Positions 20,054 to 31,472 are shown, counted from the first letter of the stretch. The stretch: DNA of 64,000 nt from Euclidia mi (GCA_944739405.2 OX123193.2:22495516-22559515); one strand, 5' to 3'. Made by a program: numbers and translations. Notes: generated by a model from the letters alone, not told the origin.

Positions 20054-23000
20054 GTGAGTGCTATCCTTCTAGCAGCTTTGTATTTATTTTTGGCTTTTTG
20101 AGATAACTTTAGATGTATTGTACTTATATTAAAAAAAATAAGTTAGCCAGATTAATAGTTGTATGTAAATAGGCAGGCTGTCAAAATAGTTCTCATAAAA
20201 TCCAAAATTTGTAGCACGATACAATATCACTGGCAATCTTGTAAAGAAAATATTTACAACCTGTTGTGCTTCGTCTGGGGGGTAAGGAGAGAAAAGTTAC
20301 GAATTTCAAACTCTCCTGGTACTCCCTGCTAGATAACGGACGAAGCTCTGGCGACCGAGCAATGGCAGGATAACCATATGGCGACCAGACTGGGCGACCA
20401 GTCGGAAGAGGCTACAGCGGTCTTGAGGTTTAAATACTCTTTAAATGTCTGGTGCAGAAAGCCAGGGGAAACTACTGCACTATGTTCCCAAGAAAACCAC
20501 GTGAACAGTTTCCAGAATAGTTGTATGTCGTCTAGTGATCCGACTGACCCTCGGCGCCATTGTGATTCCGGGTCGCATGGTGGGAAATATGCTACCGGCC
20601 ACTTGACTGTGAACCACCAGACAGAAAGTGGAAACCATGCTACTGGGCAGGGTACTGGAATGAAGAAAACCCCATTACGTAAACATATTCGCATGGGGAC
20701 TTGGAATGTCTGAGGGCTTCTGAAGCCCGGGAAGTTAGAAGTTATAGAGAAGGAGATGGATAGGCGCAACATCGTCATTTTGGGACTCAGTGAAGTACAA
20801 CGACAGGGTAGTGGTCATTTTACTACGAGCAACGGTAATACTATGTATTATACAGGCGCCGGAGATCATAGTAACAAAGCAGTGGCATTCATTGTACCAA
20901 GGCAACTACAGAACTATGTTAAAGGATATGTCACTCGAAACGATAGAATGATCGCCATTAAGGCGTGGTTGCAGTACAGTGCGTAGCTCGACCTCACCCC
21001 CCGCATAAACAAAAACACGGCGGTGGCGTCAGCGAGTGAGCGAGGGGAGGGGAGGGGGGGTTTCGTGTGTGCGTGTGCCACAGCGCAGCGTAAAAAATCC
21101 CTAGATGAGTTATGCGAACTTCAAAAGTGGCACATTAAAAACAGGCTAAATGTCTCATTTGGCTTTAGTCGCGTACGCGCTGCGGTCGGAAGCGTTCGCT
21201 CTTTTACTCACGTGTGTGTACGTTACATTTGAAAATGGCGTCGTGTGTAATGAGATTTTGCACAAACTATAGTAGGAAAATGACTAAAAGTTATGGAATC
21301 ACTTCTCATTCATGAGTATTACAATATTACAACATTTTATTTACAATGTATAATAAATTTAGTATCACAAATAATACAGTAAATAAAAAAGTTGGCATTT
21401 AGCGAGTGTAAAAGAGAAGCAGTATTGTGCGTGTTCAAAGACTAAAAAACAAAGTATCCAGATGGGACATTCGTAATAATAAAATACTGATGTGTGTTTT
21501 TGTCAAGTAATAAAAGTGATTTGAGGCTGAATCAACTCAATATATTATTATTATAGAAATACAAAATCATACGTAAGTTACAAACATTGACGGATGATCA
21601 AAGTCCATTCACTTGTTCTTGTTTTTCTCCTTTTAGTATTAAACAACTAAGTAGATTGTACTGCACAGTTTTCGCTGCCGACCCATCGTACCCCTGGCAG
21701 TACCCCTGGGGGTATGGTGGGTCTTTCAAAGCTTAACCGTACTCCCAGATAATATTGTTGTGTAATTAGTTTATTAATTTCAGTTCGTTAATTTCAAGTT
21801 CTACTATTTTGTGGGATCATTCCCAGTATAGTAGTAGTATTGAACAATAATTATATGATAGAACTGTCCTAATTCTATTAGCACAACTTGATGAGGAGAA
21901 CAGAACTAATGGGATAAGTAATAGGAAATGTCCCAGTCTAGTTCTAGTTTCAATAGAACCACTGGGAATGATCCGTAGTGTCACGACATCGCGCTCATAT
22001 ATCCGAATGAATATGTTTTGTAGACGTTCATTTGTTTAATGTGGAAAACAAATGAACGTCTACAAAACAATTGAACGCCTACAAAACAAATGAACGTCTA
22101 CATGAAGTCGGTTAAAAACAAATGACTTACAGAAAGTGATCAGCTATCGATAGTGATTACAGAAAACAGGTGCATGCGATTTTCAACCTAATTGACATTA
22201 GTCAGAATTTATAATTTAATTACCCTAATATTGCCAGAAAGCGAGAAAAAAACAAAAAAAAAGTTTGTCATGAATTGTCAATAAGGTCGAAAATCGCATG
22301 CACCTGTTTTTTGCAATCACTATCGATAGCTGATCACTTTCTGGTAGTCATTTGTTTTGTAGACGTTCATTTGTTTTGTAGGCGTTCAATTGTTTTGTAG
22401 ACGTTCAATTGTTTAACACATTTTTATACATACATATTTATTCGGATATGTGAGCGCGATGTTGTGACACTACCCTTGTAAAACATACATAGAACTAGTG
22501 GTAAATTTCCTATAAATGTTTCCCATTAGTTCTATTCTTCTCATCAAGTTGTGCTAATAGAACTAGTGGGAAAAAAAGTATCACTAGTTCTATCATAGAA
22601 CTGTTCAATAGAACTAGTGGGAATGATCCGACAGCGCATGGATGATGATGATGACGGGTCTTCAACAGTACCACAGATTATACCTATAATATACAAAGCA
22701 TTATAACCATTAGCAGTAATACCTAAACGTTTTATTCTCTAATTTATCTCCTTGTTGCACTATATCATCGTACTAGCGCTTGTCTTCGCTTGTCTAAAAA
22801 TACAAAAACGTAAGTAGTAAGTCATTATCATACGAGAGATAACACTGTTCAGTTTAATGTCCACGTAGCACGTTGGTATAACACTACGAGCATTTCAGCC
22901 AGGAGTACGGTTAAGCTTTAAAAGACCCACCATTCCCCCAGGGATATTGCCAGGGCTACGGTGGGTCCGCAGCGCACAGTTTTTATATTAACGTACTGTT

Positions 23001-26000
23001 TTAGGTTTCCATTGAATGAAATGAGAAGAATAAAATGTACTTTTTTAATAAATGTTATAAATAAATCACATTGACTTTTTATTTTCCTACCTTAAATGAA
23101 TTAATCAAATTTACTTTGAGCCGAATTGAATTTACTCAAGAGGCAAAGTGATCATGTCGCATCTGAGTCAAATTATTGTTTGTGAAATTCGGTCAGCATG
23201 ATGTCACAATGCGCGTCGGTCCAGAGAGTATATGTTTATCTCTATTTCGCGCTTGCGGTTAGATGTGCTATCTCACTTACACTTCTTATCTAATTTTTAG
23301 TGTGTCGTTTTGACATATTTATATTAGTGTGCGTACGCTTTTCGCGATGCGTGCCACTCGTAAGCTCCGTCATGTTACCTTGTCAGTAACCTGTCCACGG
23401 TTTCTTACTAGTATGTCTATGGTTTGAACGATTGAGTTTGGAATACCAATTACTTTGTATTTTTGCGAAACATTACATGGGGGGGTGGAGGGGGATTTTG
23501 CGGAGCAACGACGTACGTCCGCCCTCAATCACGCCTAGACAGGCACTGATGAACGGCCGGTGAGCGATATAATGCCAACATTTTGACTATTTTTTTTCTT
23601 GGAGAAAAATGATAACGAAATTACGAAATCTGTTTTTACCATTTATTTTAAAATAAAGAACTGTTTCTATTGATAATACTTTCATATAAATTCATTATGG
23701 AATCTCTAAGCAGTACACGTTTAAAATTGTGATTTAGTGCCATGTTTGACATTTTTTTTTATCGAGCCAATCATTCCAAATCGTGTTTCTATCTTTACGA
23801 TTTACTAGAAGATATGTTCAACTTTTATACTTTAATTTTTATTCATTAAAAATATCATAGTTCATGGGACTTTCAGACGTTCAAAAATCTTAAAAAGTAC
23901 TGCAACCTCGCCTTAAACTAGATGCAAGCCCTGTGCACATTAACATAGTTTAGTTACATGCGCATGGAGATCCACTTAAGGGTATAGTTGTCGGTGGCTA
24001 TGGCCTAGGTGTTAGGAATCACAGAGGCGAAAAATTTCTTCAATATTGCATAGAAAATCAGCTAGTCATTATGAACACCTGCTTCGAAAACCATCCTAGG
24101 AGATTATATACATGGACTTCTCCACAAGGTAATGAAAATCAGATAGATTTTATAACGATGAAGTCCAGATGGCGATCGTCAATTACCAATGCCAAGACTC
24201 TCCCTGGTGCTGATTGCGGTAGTGACCATCAACTCGTAATAGCTGACTTCAGACTTCGTCTTAAAAGTACTCAACCAAAACCTCAAATGACCGTATTACT
24301 GAATAAACCAGCTCTAGACCATTTCCACGATTCTATTGACAGTAAGATCAAATCATTAAAGTGGGACCCTTTCGATTTTGAAGCTGAATGAAATTCCCTT
24401 AAGAAGGTTGTCTTAGATACCGCAAAGGAGAGTAGGGATCTATTCAAGACCGTGGCAAAAAGGAAGAGTGGATAAGTAACGAATCGTGACGGTTGATTGA
24501 GAAGAAGAAGGTGCTTAAGTGTGAAGGTCTTCAAACTGAAAGTGCGCTAAAACAGTATAATCAGTTACATGCTGAAGTTCAAAGGTCTACGCATAGGGAT
24601 AGAGACGAGCACATCAATAACATCTGTAGTAAAATAGACACGTCGATAAAGCCCAAACAAAAGATCTGTTTTTGAAAGTCAAACAACCGACTGGCACCTT
24701 TAAAGCAAAGAGCTGGATAATTGATGACAGTAGAGGTAACACTTTGACAGAACTGGAATACATTTTGGAAAGATGGAGAAACTACTATTCTGAAATCTAT
24801 CGCGATGAAGAGAGACCTTGTGTGGACAGGAGATGGATTGACCACGCCAGAGAGCCGGATATACTGTTTTCTGAAGTGCAAGACGCCAAGAGACTGAAGC
24901 ATAAAGCTGTGTCTGACAGCGTGTCAGCAGCAATGCTTCAGCATCTGGGTTGTGAAGGGACTAAAATCATCCACCAGATATGCAACAAGGTCTGGATAAC
25001 TGGCCAGTGGCCAATTGATTGGACTCAATCCGCTGTTGTTCCACTGCACAAAAAGGGCTCCACTAGAAATTGTGAAAATTACAGAACTTTGTCACTCATG
25101 TCGCTCGACTATCATCTTTTGCCGATCACCAGATACCAAGTGAACAATCCGTTTTTGTGGCAGGAAATGGTACTCGAGAACAAATTTTGAATGTGCGTAT
25201 TCTCATAGAGAAATGTCGCGAATTTATCAAGCCACTGGTTCTGTGCTTTATTGACTACGCTAAAGCGTTTGATTGTGTACAGTGGAAGAGAATGTTTGAT
25301 ATACTTAAAGAAATGGGCGTACCGGAACTTCTTGCTTTCCTAATACAGTATCTCGATGACTCAAGTTTCGTGAAATTGGAAAACCAAAGGTCCAAGTCTT
25401 TCCAAACAGAACGAGGTGTACGCCAAGGCTGTATTCTATCACTCAATCTGTTTAATCTGTACGGTGAATATATTATGAGAAGAGCTCTGGAAGGCTGGGA
25501 CGGTGGAGTTGCCTATCCGCTTGACCGCGCACAAGTGACTATTTTCCCTTTTTGCAAAAACAGATGATCGCGTAAACTGTCATTTTTCCCACGCTTTTCC
25601 GCTGCGCACTAATCTGTTTGTGGAACTCGGATAACTTAACCGATTGCAGCATGTTGCATATCAATAGACGCTTACTTAAATGAGCTTTCCAATGATATAA
25701 ATTAAAACCATATAATATGGTTGAAGCCCACGCAAGGGCAGTATAAAGTGAAAATTAGAATTTTTTTCCCGCCATTTTTGACCGCGATTTTATATTTCTG
25801 ACATATTCCTTTTTCTCGTCGTTTTTTTATTATGGGAGGTATATAAGTATTATACAGAGTTAGAAAGGTTTTTTTAATTTACTTTTAGAGGCAAGAAATA
25901 TAATGAAAAGAAACATTTTAATATTAAACATAAAAAAATAAAACAAAGATTTTTTTTAATTGGCGCCAATTTTCATATTAAATTTTTTAAAATACCGTTT

Positions 26001-29000
26001 TATGTTATATATCAGATTCAAACCTAGATAACTTTCTTTCCAACTAGATTTCCAAGTATAAAAACCAATTCTGATAAGAATCTGTTAAGCATTATTTTTA
26101 TTGGAACCCGCACAGTTGTTTACTTTTCCCGCAAAAAAGACTGAAGTTCCCGCCAAAATGTTCGATAAGTAATATCTCATAAATAAAATGAGTATTATAT
26201 ATTTTATCAAAGGTTTATTTATTTACTCATAATAAAAAATAATACAACGCATAAATGTAACCTTATATACATACATATTTATTTAAACTTTTTTTACATA
26301 AAATGACGTTTTTACGATAATTTTTTGTCTATAATTAAAGTAATACACATTATTTTTTATTTCTTTGCTGTAACATCACAATTAATCAGTTAATTTACAA
26401 TAAAAACATAAACGTATGATATATAATTACATAATTTGTTTACAATGATGTTTTTAATCCATAATTACGCCTTGCGCGCGGAATGCAATGTCAGTGAAAT
26501 ATATATATATTTTTTTTTTCAAATGCTTACATCTAAATAATTTTCTGCAAGTTTTGCTATAACTTTATTTTATTACATAGATAATATCACCAGGTACATG
26601 AAAATACAACAGCAAACCAGATTCAGCTTATACTTTTATTATGATAAACAAAAGTGTCGAGTAAGTCGGTAAAGACGACATTGTTTACGTTACGGCCGCT
26701 CGCCTAAAGTAAACATTTCATTCAAACGTAATTTGTTTTGTACCATTAGAATGAGTAATTCATTAGGTTGCAAAAAATAAACACCACTCCTCTCAAGTTA
26801 TTAACAATCGCACAAAAAATAATTAATTGAGCGCGCCCGTCTTTAACTGGCGGCGCGCACTTGAAATTTGTCGATGCTGAGTAAGCACTTAAAAATGGTG
26901 AGCGGTCAAACGGCTATAGGTGGTCGCAGAGTGACCAATCTGAGGTACGCAGACGATACGACTGTAGTTGCGTCGAGTGAAGTCGAAATGGCAAGCCTTG
27001 TGATGAAAAGAAAATTGAAGAAGAGAGTGCTAAACTCAGTCTTAAGATCAACCATTCGGAGACAAAAATAGTGGTGGCACTTCCAATAACCGACGCACAC
27101 AATGGGTATGAAAAAGTCAGCGGGTTTGTGTACCTTGGCTCCTTGATAACGTGTGACGGCCGCTGCACTGATGAGATTCGGCGTAGAGCTGGTATGGTCG
27201 AAATTGCTATGGTCAACATGGACAAGATTTGGAAGAATCGAGGTATTCGACGTACAATAAAAGTGTGCTTGGTACGAGCTCTAGTATTATTGATTTTTCT
27301 GTACGGTGCCGAAACGTGGAGCCTGAAAAGCCGTGATAGTGGCAAGGTTGACGCTTTCGAGATGTGGTGTTGGCGGAGATTACTCCGTATACCTTGGACT
27401 GCTATGAGAACGAACGAATCCATATTAAAAGAGCTGAACATAACCACAAGGCTCTCCGCAATATTCCAAAATCTTTTTCGGACATATCATGCGGTCTCCA
27501 AAACACTGTATGGTAAAGCGGATAATCTTGGGTCACATAACTGACACCATCAAGAAGGCGGTGGGCGGCAGCATGCAACGAGCCTTACATACGGCGTACG
27601 ACCGCTCCTAGTGGAAACAAATATGTGGTCTCGATCCTCAGTAGTGAGGGACCGAGGAAGAAGAATAAGAAGTGCTTCGTGTGGTTGTAAATATTTTTCT
27701 TTCCAAGATCGCTACTTTAACAGAAGTAGGATTTAAGCTATAAAATAAAACTTTATCCTTATGGTATATTGCAGGCACTCAATGAATTGGGTGAACAACA
27801 AAACTGGCCAATAAAAATAGTAGAAAGTTATGTGAAAGATGTAACTATTCGTATCCCTTGGAAAGATCTGCTGCAAAATGATTCTATTTTTAAAATCAAC
27901 GGACTGTCCCTCACAGTTCAACCGAAAGTCCGCACTGAACCTGGTACTGTTCACATATTTTATTTAAAGATATCATAGGTGTCATCCAAACTGCAGTGGT
28001 GGGAATTAGCGAAACTTCAACTAGAAGAAAATGTCCAACACAGGAATCCCAGGAATGTCATGGTCTTGTTTAGTAGCATTCAGTACCTGACCAAGCGCTC
28101 CTTAGTTAGGTAACTTCCAGTAAAAGCTTTAGCATATTGCTCTATCTATTTTTGTATTGCAGTCGAAACTCTTTTGGAGCAGTTCCCTGTGCCATTTTGT
28201 GCTTGTCAAAAGTATAATTTGGGCATTCTACCTGATGACGACCTCTGGTCTTAACATGGATGAATAGTTTAATCAGAGGAAAATAATTTATTCAGCAAAA
28301 AAATGGGATGAATTATTACACTTTGAGAAGTTTAAGAATTGAACTTTTATTTAACACAATAACAAACTCGTACGTCATCTATGTACGATTTGCATTGTGT
28401 GGTTGACATCAGCTTAGTAAAAAATACAAAAAAATCAACTTAGGTAACAGTTTTTATTTTTAGTGACATCAATTCTAAAATGGGTATTGTTAAATTGGTC
28501 AAAACTGATAACACACAAATATGTTTTCACAAGTAACAACAAAGAAGATAGAAACCAAGAGCCAGGCACCGGACAGGCTGCTAAACTATTTGCGGAGAGT
28601 TATAATACAAGTAAGACCATTGAATTAATTTGTTCTAAGCTGGTTATTACTATTAGTAACAGAAAGTGATCATACATTAAATATTTCAGTACTGAGACGA
28701 CTAAAAGTAAAACTGGTGAACACCAGAATAAGATTTGAACACGTGCCCAAAGATATTGACCGAGGTTTTGCTCTAGAGTTCAATATAAAAAAGTAAGTAC
28801 ATTTTGATCGTGTCATTAAAAAAATCGTCAGTTACAAACATCATCATCATCCTAGGGTTATCCCAGTTAGTATCCAGGGTCCGCTTTCTAGTCTAACCGG
28901 AATTGACTGAATATTAGCTTTTCCACAGAGCGACTGCCAGTCTAACCTCCTCAACCCAAAGGGCTAGCTACATTCCATGGTTTAGATTAGTGTCAGTTTA

Positions 29001-29815
29001 TTCATCTGTACTGACTCCCTATAACGACTGTCAAAGATCATCATGACAGCCGGGACCGACGGCTTAAAACGTGCTGTCCGGGGCATGGGGCAAGCGATAA
29101 TTTTCAATTTAATTCAAATTATAAAAATTCAAACATTCTTTTGTAGCAAACATCTTAAATACCTTTAAAGATAGATATGTAGTTGTCGAAGATTTTTTTA
29201 AATTACTATTAGAATAATAATAGTTAACTCATTTGATCAGTAATAAATAACGTTATTTAAAAGATTAATTATTATACTTTTAGCATTGATTACTGGGACG
29301 AGTCCTTTTCTGACCTAGTAACAGTAAGGACAGATCCAGAAGGATGTACCAGATATGCACCAAATTCCTGTATTCACAAAAAAGTTAAATTCGAAGGGGT
29401 CACATTATTTATGCATTTGTTCGATGATCCAGCTGCAAGAGCTTCTAATGTCTGCCAAGATTTTGGTAACGATTGTTCGGAGGATATGCTTAAACCGGAC
29501 AAACGAGTACCTGATATGACTGGTAAACAAGATATCAATATACTTAATGATCCAAACGATATTAACGAAATATCTGCAACGCATGTATGTGAAAAATCTG
29601 GTGAAATAATACCTGTAGACAAATTAAAACAGGTTGAACCAGTACTTTTCACCTCGTTAAACGAGCAACAGGGATTGATGCTCACATTTACCGATGCAGA
29701 AAAAAGCATAGTACCAAAAGTGAAGATACAGACAATGGGTCCGTTCGTAATAGTGCTATCACCAAAGGACATAGACTCAGTTATTAAAATCATTAAATTG
29801 GTACAGGACTCGTGA
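19874..29815 (+). CDS. short ATG2-like chorein-domain gene, five exons, 376 aa
   Basis: Exons 19874-20053, 27775-27943, 28464-28610, 28690-28792 and 29284-29815 join in frame (1131 nt). All introns are GT-AG with phases 0, 1, 1, 2, the same as in ATG2 downstream. Residues 1-115 form the chorein N-terminal domain: IQHYLGDFLEHQVTIDQLSV, then ALNELGEQQNWPIKIVESYV, then GLSLTVQPKVRTEP. ATG2 is a rod-shaped lipid-transfer protein of autophagosome growth whose N-terminus faces the ER. This protein keeps only that end and stops at 29813 (TGA). Open codons across five diverged exons argue for past or present selection; pseudogenisation remains possible. Intron 1 holds a 7.4-kb RTE element. Confidence 0.82.
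20962..23912. mobile_element. TTAA-flanked foldback element, copy A
   Basis: Terminal inverted repeats GGCGTGGTTGCAGTAC (left) and GTACTGCAACCTCGCC (right), between TTAA at 20958-20961 and 23913-23916. Removing the element with one TTAA restores the LINE reading frame exactly. A near-identical copy lies at 54950-57930. TTAA duplication is the piggyBac pattern, but the ends do not start with CCC. No transposase was seen. The centre (21680-22967) is one long imperfect inverted repeat. Confidence 0.88.
21680..22967. repeat. long inverted repeat inside TTAA element copy A
   Basis: Arms fold about a centre near 22230. Outer arm GACCC...GTGGGTC with CCCTGGCAGTACCCCTGGGG at 21680-21722 pairs with 22924-22967. 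Inner arms include AAAGTGATCAGCTATCGATA (22133-22152) pairing with 22324-22343, and CATGCGATTTTC blocks. A transcript could form a hairpin of about 0.5 kb. Confidence 0.8.
24650..27543 (+). pseudogene. RTE reverse transcriptase, split and frameshifted
   Basis: The RT starts around 24670. Recognisable blocks are ITGQWPIDWTQSAVVPLHKKG (25000s), then after a frameshift LVLCFIDYAKAFDCVQW (25230s, first catalytic Asp) and RGVRQGCILSLNLFNLY (25410s). The 25517-26913 insertion follows, then TNLRYADDTTVVAS with the catalytic ADD at about 26950, and the C-terminal thumb region SGFVYLGSLITCDG to WCWRRLLRIPW. Several frame changes and stops; not functional. Confidence 0.8.
25517..26913. mobile_element. 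AT-rich TIR element inside the RTE polymerase
   Basis: Ends CCGCTTGACCGC at 25517 and GCGGTCAAACGG at 26913 are imperfect inverted repeats. Flanking G(C/G)CTAT on both sides is a probable target duplication, and the LINE frame resumes right after it. 1397 bp, no open frame of note. Superfamily unassigned. Confidence 0.65.
27775..27943 (+). CDS. short ATG2-like gene, exon 2
   Basis: Begins ALNELGEQQNWPIKIVESYV after TATTGCAG and ends CCT-G at a GTACTG donor, phase 1. 169 nt, the same length as ATG2 exon 2 at 41615-41783. Confidence 0.85.
28464..28610 (+). CDS. short ATG2-like gene, exon 3
   Basis: 147 nt between TTTTTAG and GTAAGA, phase 1 to phase 1. Sequence (VTSILKWVLLNWSKLI...GQAAKLFAESYNT) shares only its edges with ATG2 exon 3, the most diverged exon of the pair. 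Confidence 0.75.
28690..28792 (+). CDS. short ATG2-like gene, exon 4
   Basis: 103 nt, phase 1 in and phase 2 out, the same as ATG2 exon 4. LRRLKVKLVNTRIRFEHVPK aligns with LSRVKVKFENTKIRIEHVPK of ATG2. Confidence 0.85.
28838..29100 (-). repeat. SINE 3' half in intron 4 of the short gene
   Basis: Reverse-complement match to the 3' half of the SINE at 49359-49722: TCCGGTTAGACTAG-like, CTGTGGAAAA and GTCGGTCCCGG blocks appear in inverted order, starting at a CATCATCATCATCC tail. The tRNA-related head is missing. Confidence 0.75.
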
Positions 29816-29829
29816 TCACAGATGGTCAG
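29284..29829 (+). CDS. short ATG2-like gene, exon 5, stop at 29813-29815, ancestral donor at 29830
   Basis: Starts after TTTTAG with phase 2 (INYWD-like IDYWDESFSDL). Ends ...IKIIKLVQDS then TGA at 29813-29815. Fourteen bases later CAG|GTAAAC (29827-29835) is a good donor at the phase (2) and position used by ATG2 exon 5. The coding part is thus the ATG2 exon 5 with a stop just before its donor. Confidence 0.78.
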
Positions 29830-30344
29830 GTAAACTGTTTTTAAACTAATTTGCAACTTCTATGTAACATTAAAGATAATCTTTTTCATTATTGGTTTTA
29901 TGGCAAAAAGTATTAGAACTAAAGTTGTAGAGATTTCAATTTACAGTGAAAAATGCTTATACAAGTTCTCTGTGTGATCAATCGCTTACGAGATAAATCA
30001 TAAAAATCATCCACATCTGCACTCATTACAAGATGCCAGCCGGATTAAGCTGTTAGACATCTAAAAAAAAAAATTGAGTCAAACTCCAGGCGTAACTTTT
30101 CAATGGCCTATTTAGATTAATAGTTACACATAATGAGGTATAATAAGTATGTGATTTTCTTTCAGTGTGATCTGCAAACCCACATTTGCCAATGTCGCGT
30201 CGTAAAACTCGGTACCGAAATTGAATTCAACTAAATCAAAAATACCTACTCAGTAGACACCTACTAAAACAAAACATTATAGTTAGGTACTTAGAAAGCT
30301 TCTATCTACACCATAGTGTCGGAGTTTTTCAGACTATGGCATAA
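29830..30344. other. downstream of the short ATG2-like gene, no gene seen
   Basis: AT-rich. No exon resembling ATG2 exons 6-10 was found between here and 40 kb, so the paralogue has no visible 3' half. AATAAA-like signals occur further on near 30760-30785. Confidence 0.5.
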
Positions 30345-30560
30345 CGATTCTTTTCCTGAGACAAGAACCGGCACCGACAGCTTTACGTGCCCTCCGAAGC
30401 ATGGTAGCGCTCAGATGTAAATGCCACACGTGGTCACCCATTCAAGTGGCGACCTGTGCAAGCGTTGCTTAACTTTGCCGATCTGTTACGAACGGCTAGC
30501 GAAGCCTCGCTGTGTGCGCTACGTCCTCCAGCGCCTACCTTATATTTACATGACGTTTTG
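30345..30560 (-). repeat. SINE with 5S-rRNA-like head
   Basis: On the minus strand AAAGTTAAGCAACG (about 30463-30476) followed by CACTTGAATGGGTGACC is the internal promoter region of 5S rRNA, slightly changed. Downstream on that strand come CTTCGGAGGGCACG and AAGCTGTCGGTGCCGGTT, the same core as in the tRNA-headed SINE at 49359. Ends not defined. Confidence 0.65.
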
Positions 30561-30922
30561 GCGTGGGTTACCTATGCCAGCCCCGTTACATAAATATTAC
30601 TATGTCTACATACAAGTCGTGAAAGTTTAAGTGAATATGCATACTACCTATAAGTTTTACTAACGCAAATTATTCAAGAATAAATTGTTCCTGTCCGGTG
30701 TCAAATAGTTCAATGTACGATGTTACAGTTTTAATTTTACTATTTTTGTAACTATGTAATCAAAATAAATTATTATCAAAATAAAACTATGCTATTTTTA
30801 TTTACGTGAAAGTAATAAGGTTACCGTGAAATTTTAAAATCAAATACCTACCTATTAGGTGTCTAATAAATTTGCGAACTGCGCTGATCAGGGTCAGGGC
30901 CGAGCCGCCTCTGTGTGCGATG
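30561..30922. other. AT-rich spacer, no gene seen
   Basis: Contains AAATAAA-type A/T runs and the 8-bp duplication GTGCGATG (30915-30922) of the next element. Confidence 0.5.
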
Positions 30923-31472
30923 CAGGGATTGAATAACCGAAAAGATTTCGGTCAAATAGGTTAAAGGTATGACGTCATACCTTTAAATTTCGATACGTTA
31001 AAGTAATGGTATTTTTATGTTTCGGTATTATAATATTTCGGTATCATTAATTTTTCAGATATCTAAATAATAAAATAACGGTTTTTTGCACCGGTCGGCC
31101 GCAATGGTAGGTACTTACGATACGATTGAAAGCTTACAAAAATTTTAACCACGAAAATATTTAATTTATGCTTTGATTGTAATGCGTGACGATACCATTC
31201 GTTCAAATCTCGACATGAAAATCTTCAAATTGACAATGTGTGTATGTACCTACGTTGTTGGCGCATAAATTTTTCGGTATCGAAATGGTTTCTGTTATGG
31301 TACTAGTAATATACAGGTATAATGGTACCGTAAAAACATACAGGTAAATACCTGTATTTTGCGGTATCATAACCGTAATTATCAACCGTTTTGGCTTCAC
31401 CGCTAAATCAAAGCTGTATGGTAATTTTATACCAGTACCATACCTTTATACCTTTACCGCTTTCAATCCCTG
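30923..31472. mobile_element. hAT MITE, 550 bp
   Basis: Ends CAGGGATTGAA and TTCAATCCCTG, with perfect 8-bp duplication GTGCGATG at 30915-30922 and 31473-31480. The interior is made of GGTAT/ATACC-rich degenerate motifs in both orientations. No coding capacity. Confidence 0.92.

Larger units (their letters stand above)
20650..24390 (+). pseudogene. RTE endonuclease domain, split by the TTAA element
   Basis: The left part starts near HIRMGTWNV (a stop follows immediately), then ILGLSEVQRQGSGHF with the catalytic Glu, up to RNDRMIAIK at 20960. After the 2951-bp insertion the frame resumes at 23917 and passes VVGGYGLGVRNHRGEKF to WTSPQGNENQIDFI and GADCGSDHQLVIADF, the C-terminal Asp-His signature. 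Stops at 20711, near 23947 and at 24389-24391 show decay. Confidence 0.8.
20275..27671 (+). mobile_element. RTE-clade LINE in intron 1, split by two insertions
   Basis: Flanked by a 9-bp duplication GTGCTTCGT (20266-20274, 27672-27680). It carries an AP endonuclease then a reverse transcriptase, and ends in a GAGGAAGAAGAATAAGA tail typical of RTE 3' ends. It is interrupted at 20962-23912 by a TTAA element and at 25517-26913 by a TIR element. Without them it would be about 3 kb, a usual RTE length. Confidence 0.85.

Noticed and set aside
20329..20778. 149-codon minus-strand frame
   Set aside because: Shadow of the RTE 5' region; no domain, and the plus strand carries the endonuclease.
30460..30480. 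Genuine 5S rRNA gene
   Set aside because: Only the internal promoter region is recognisable and it is joined to a SINE core.
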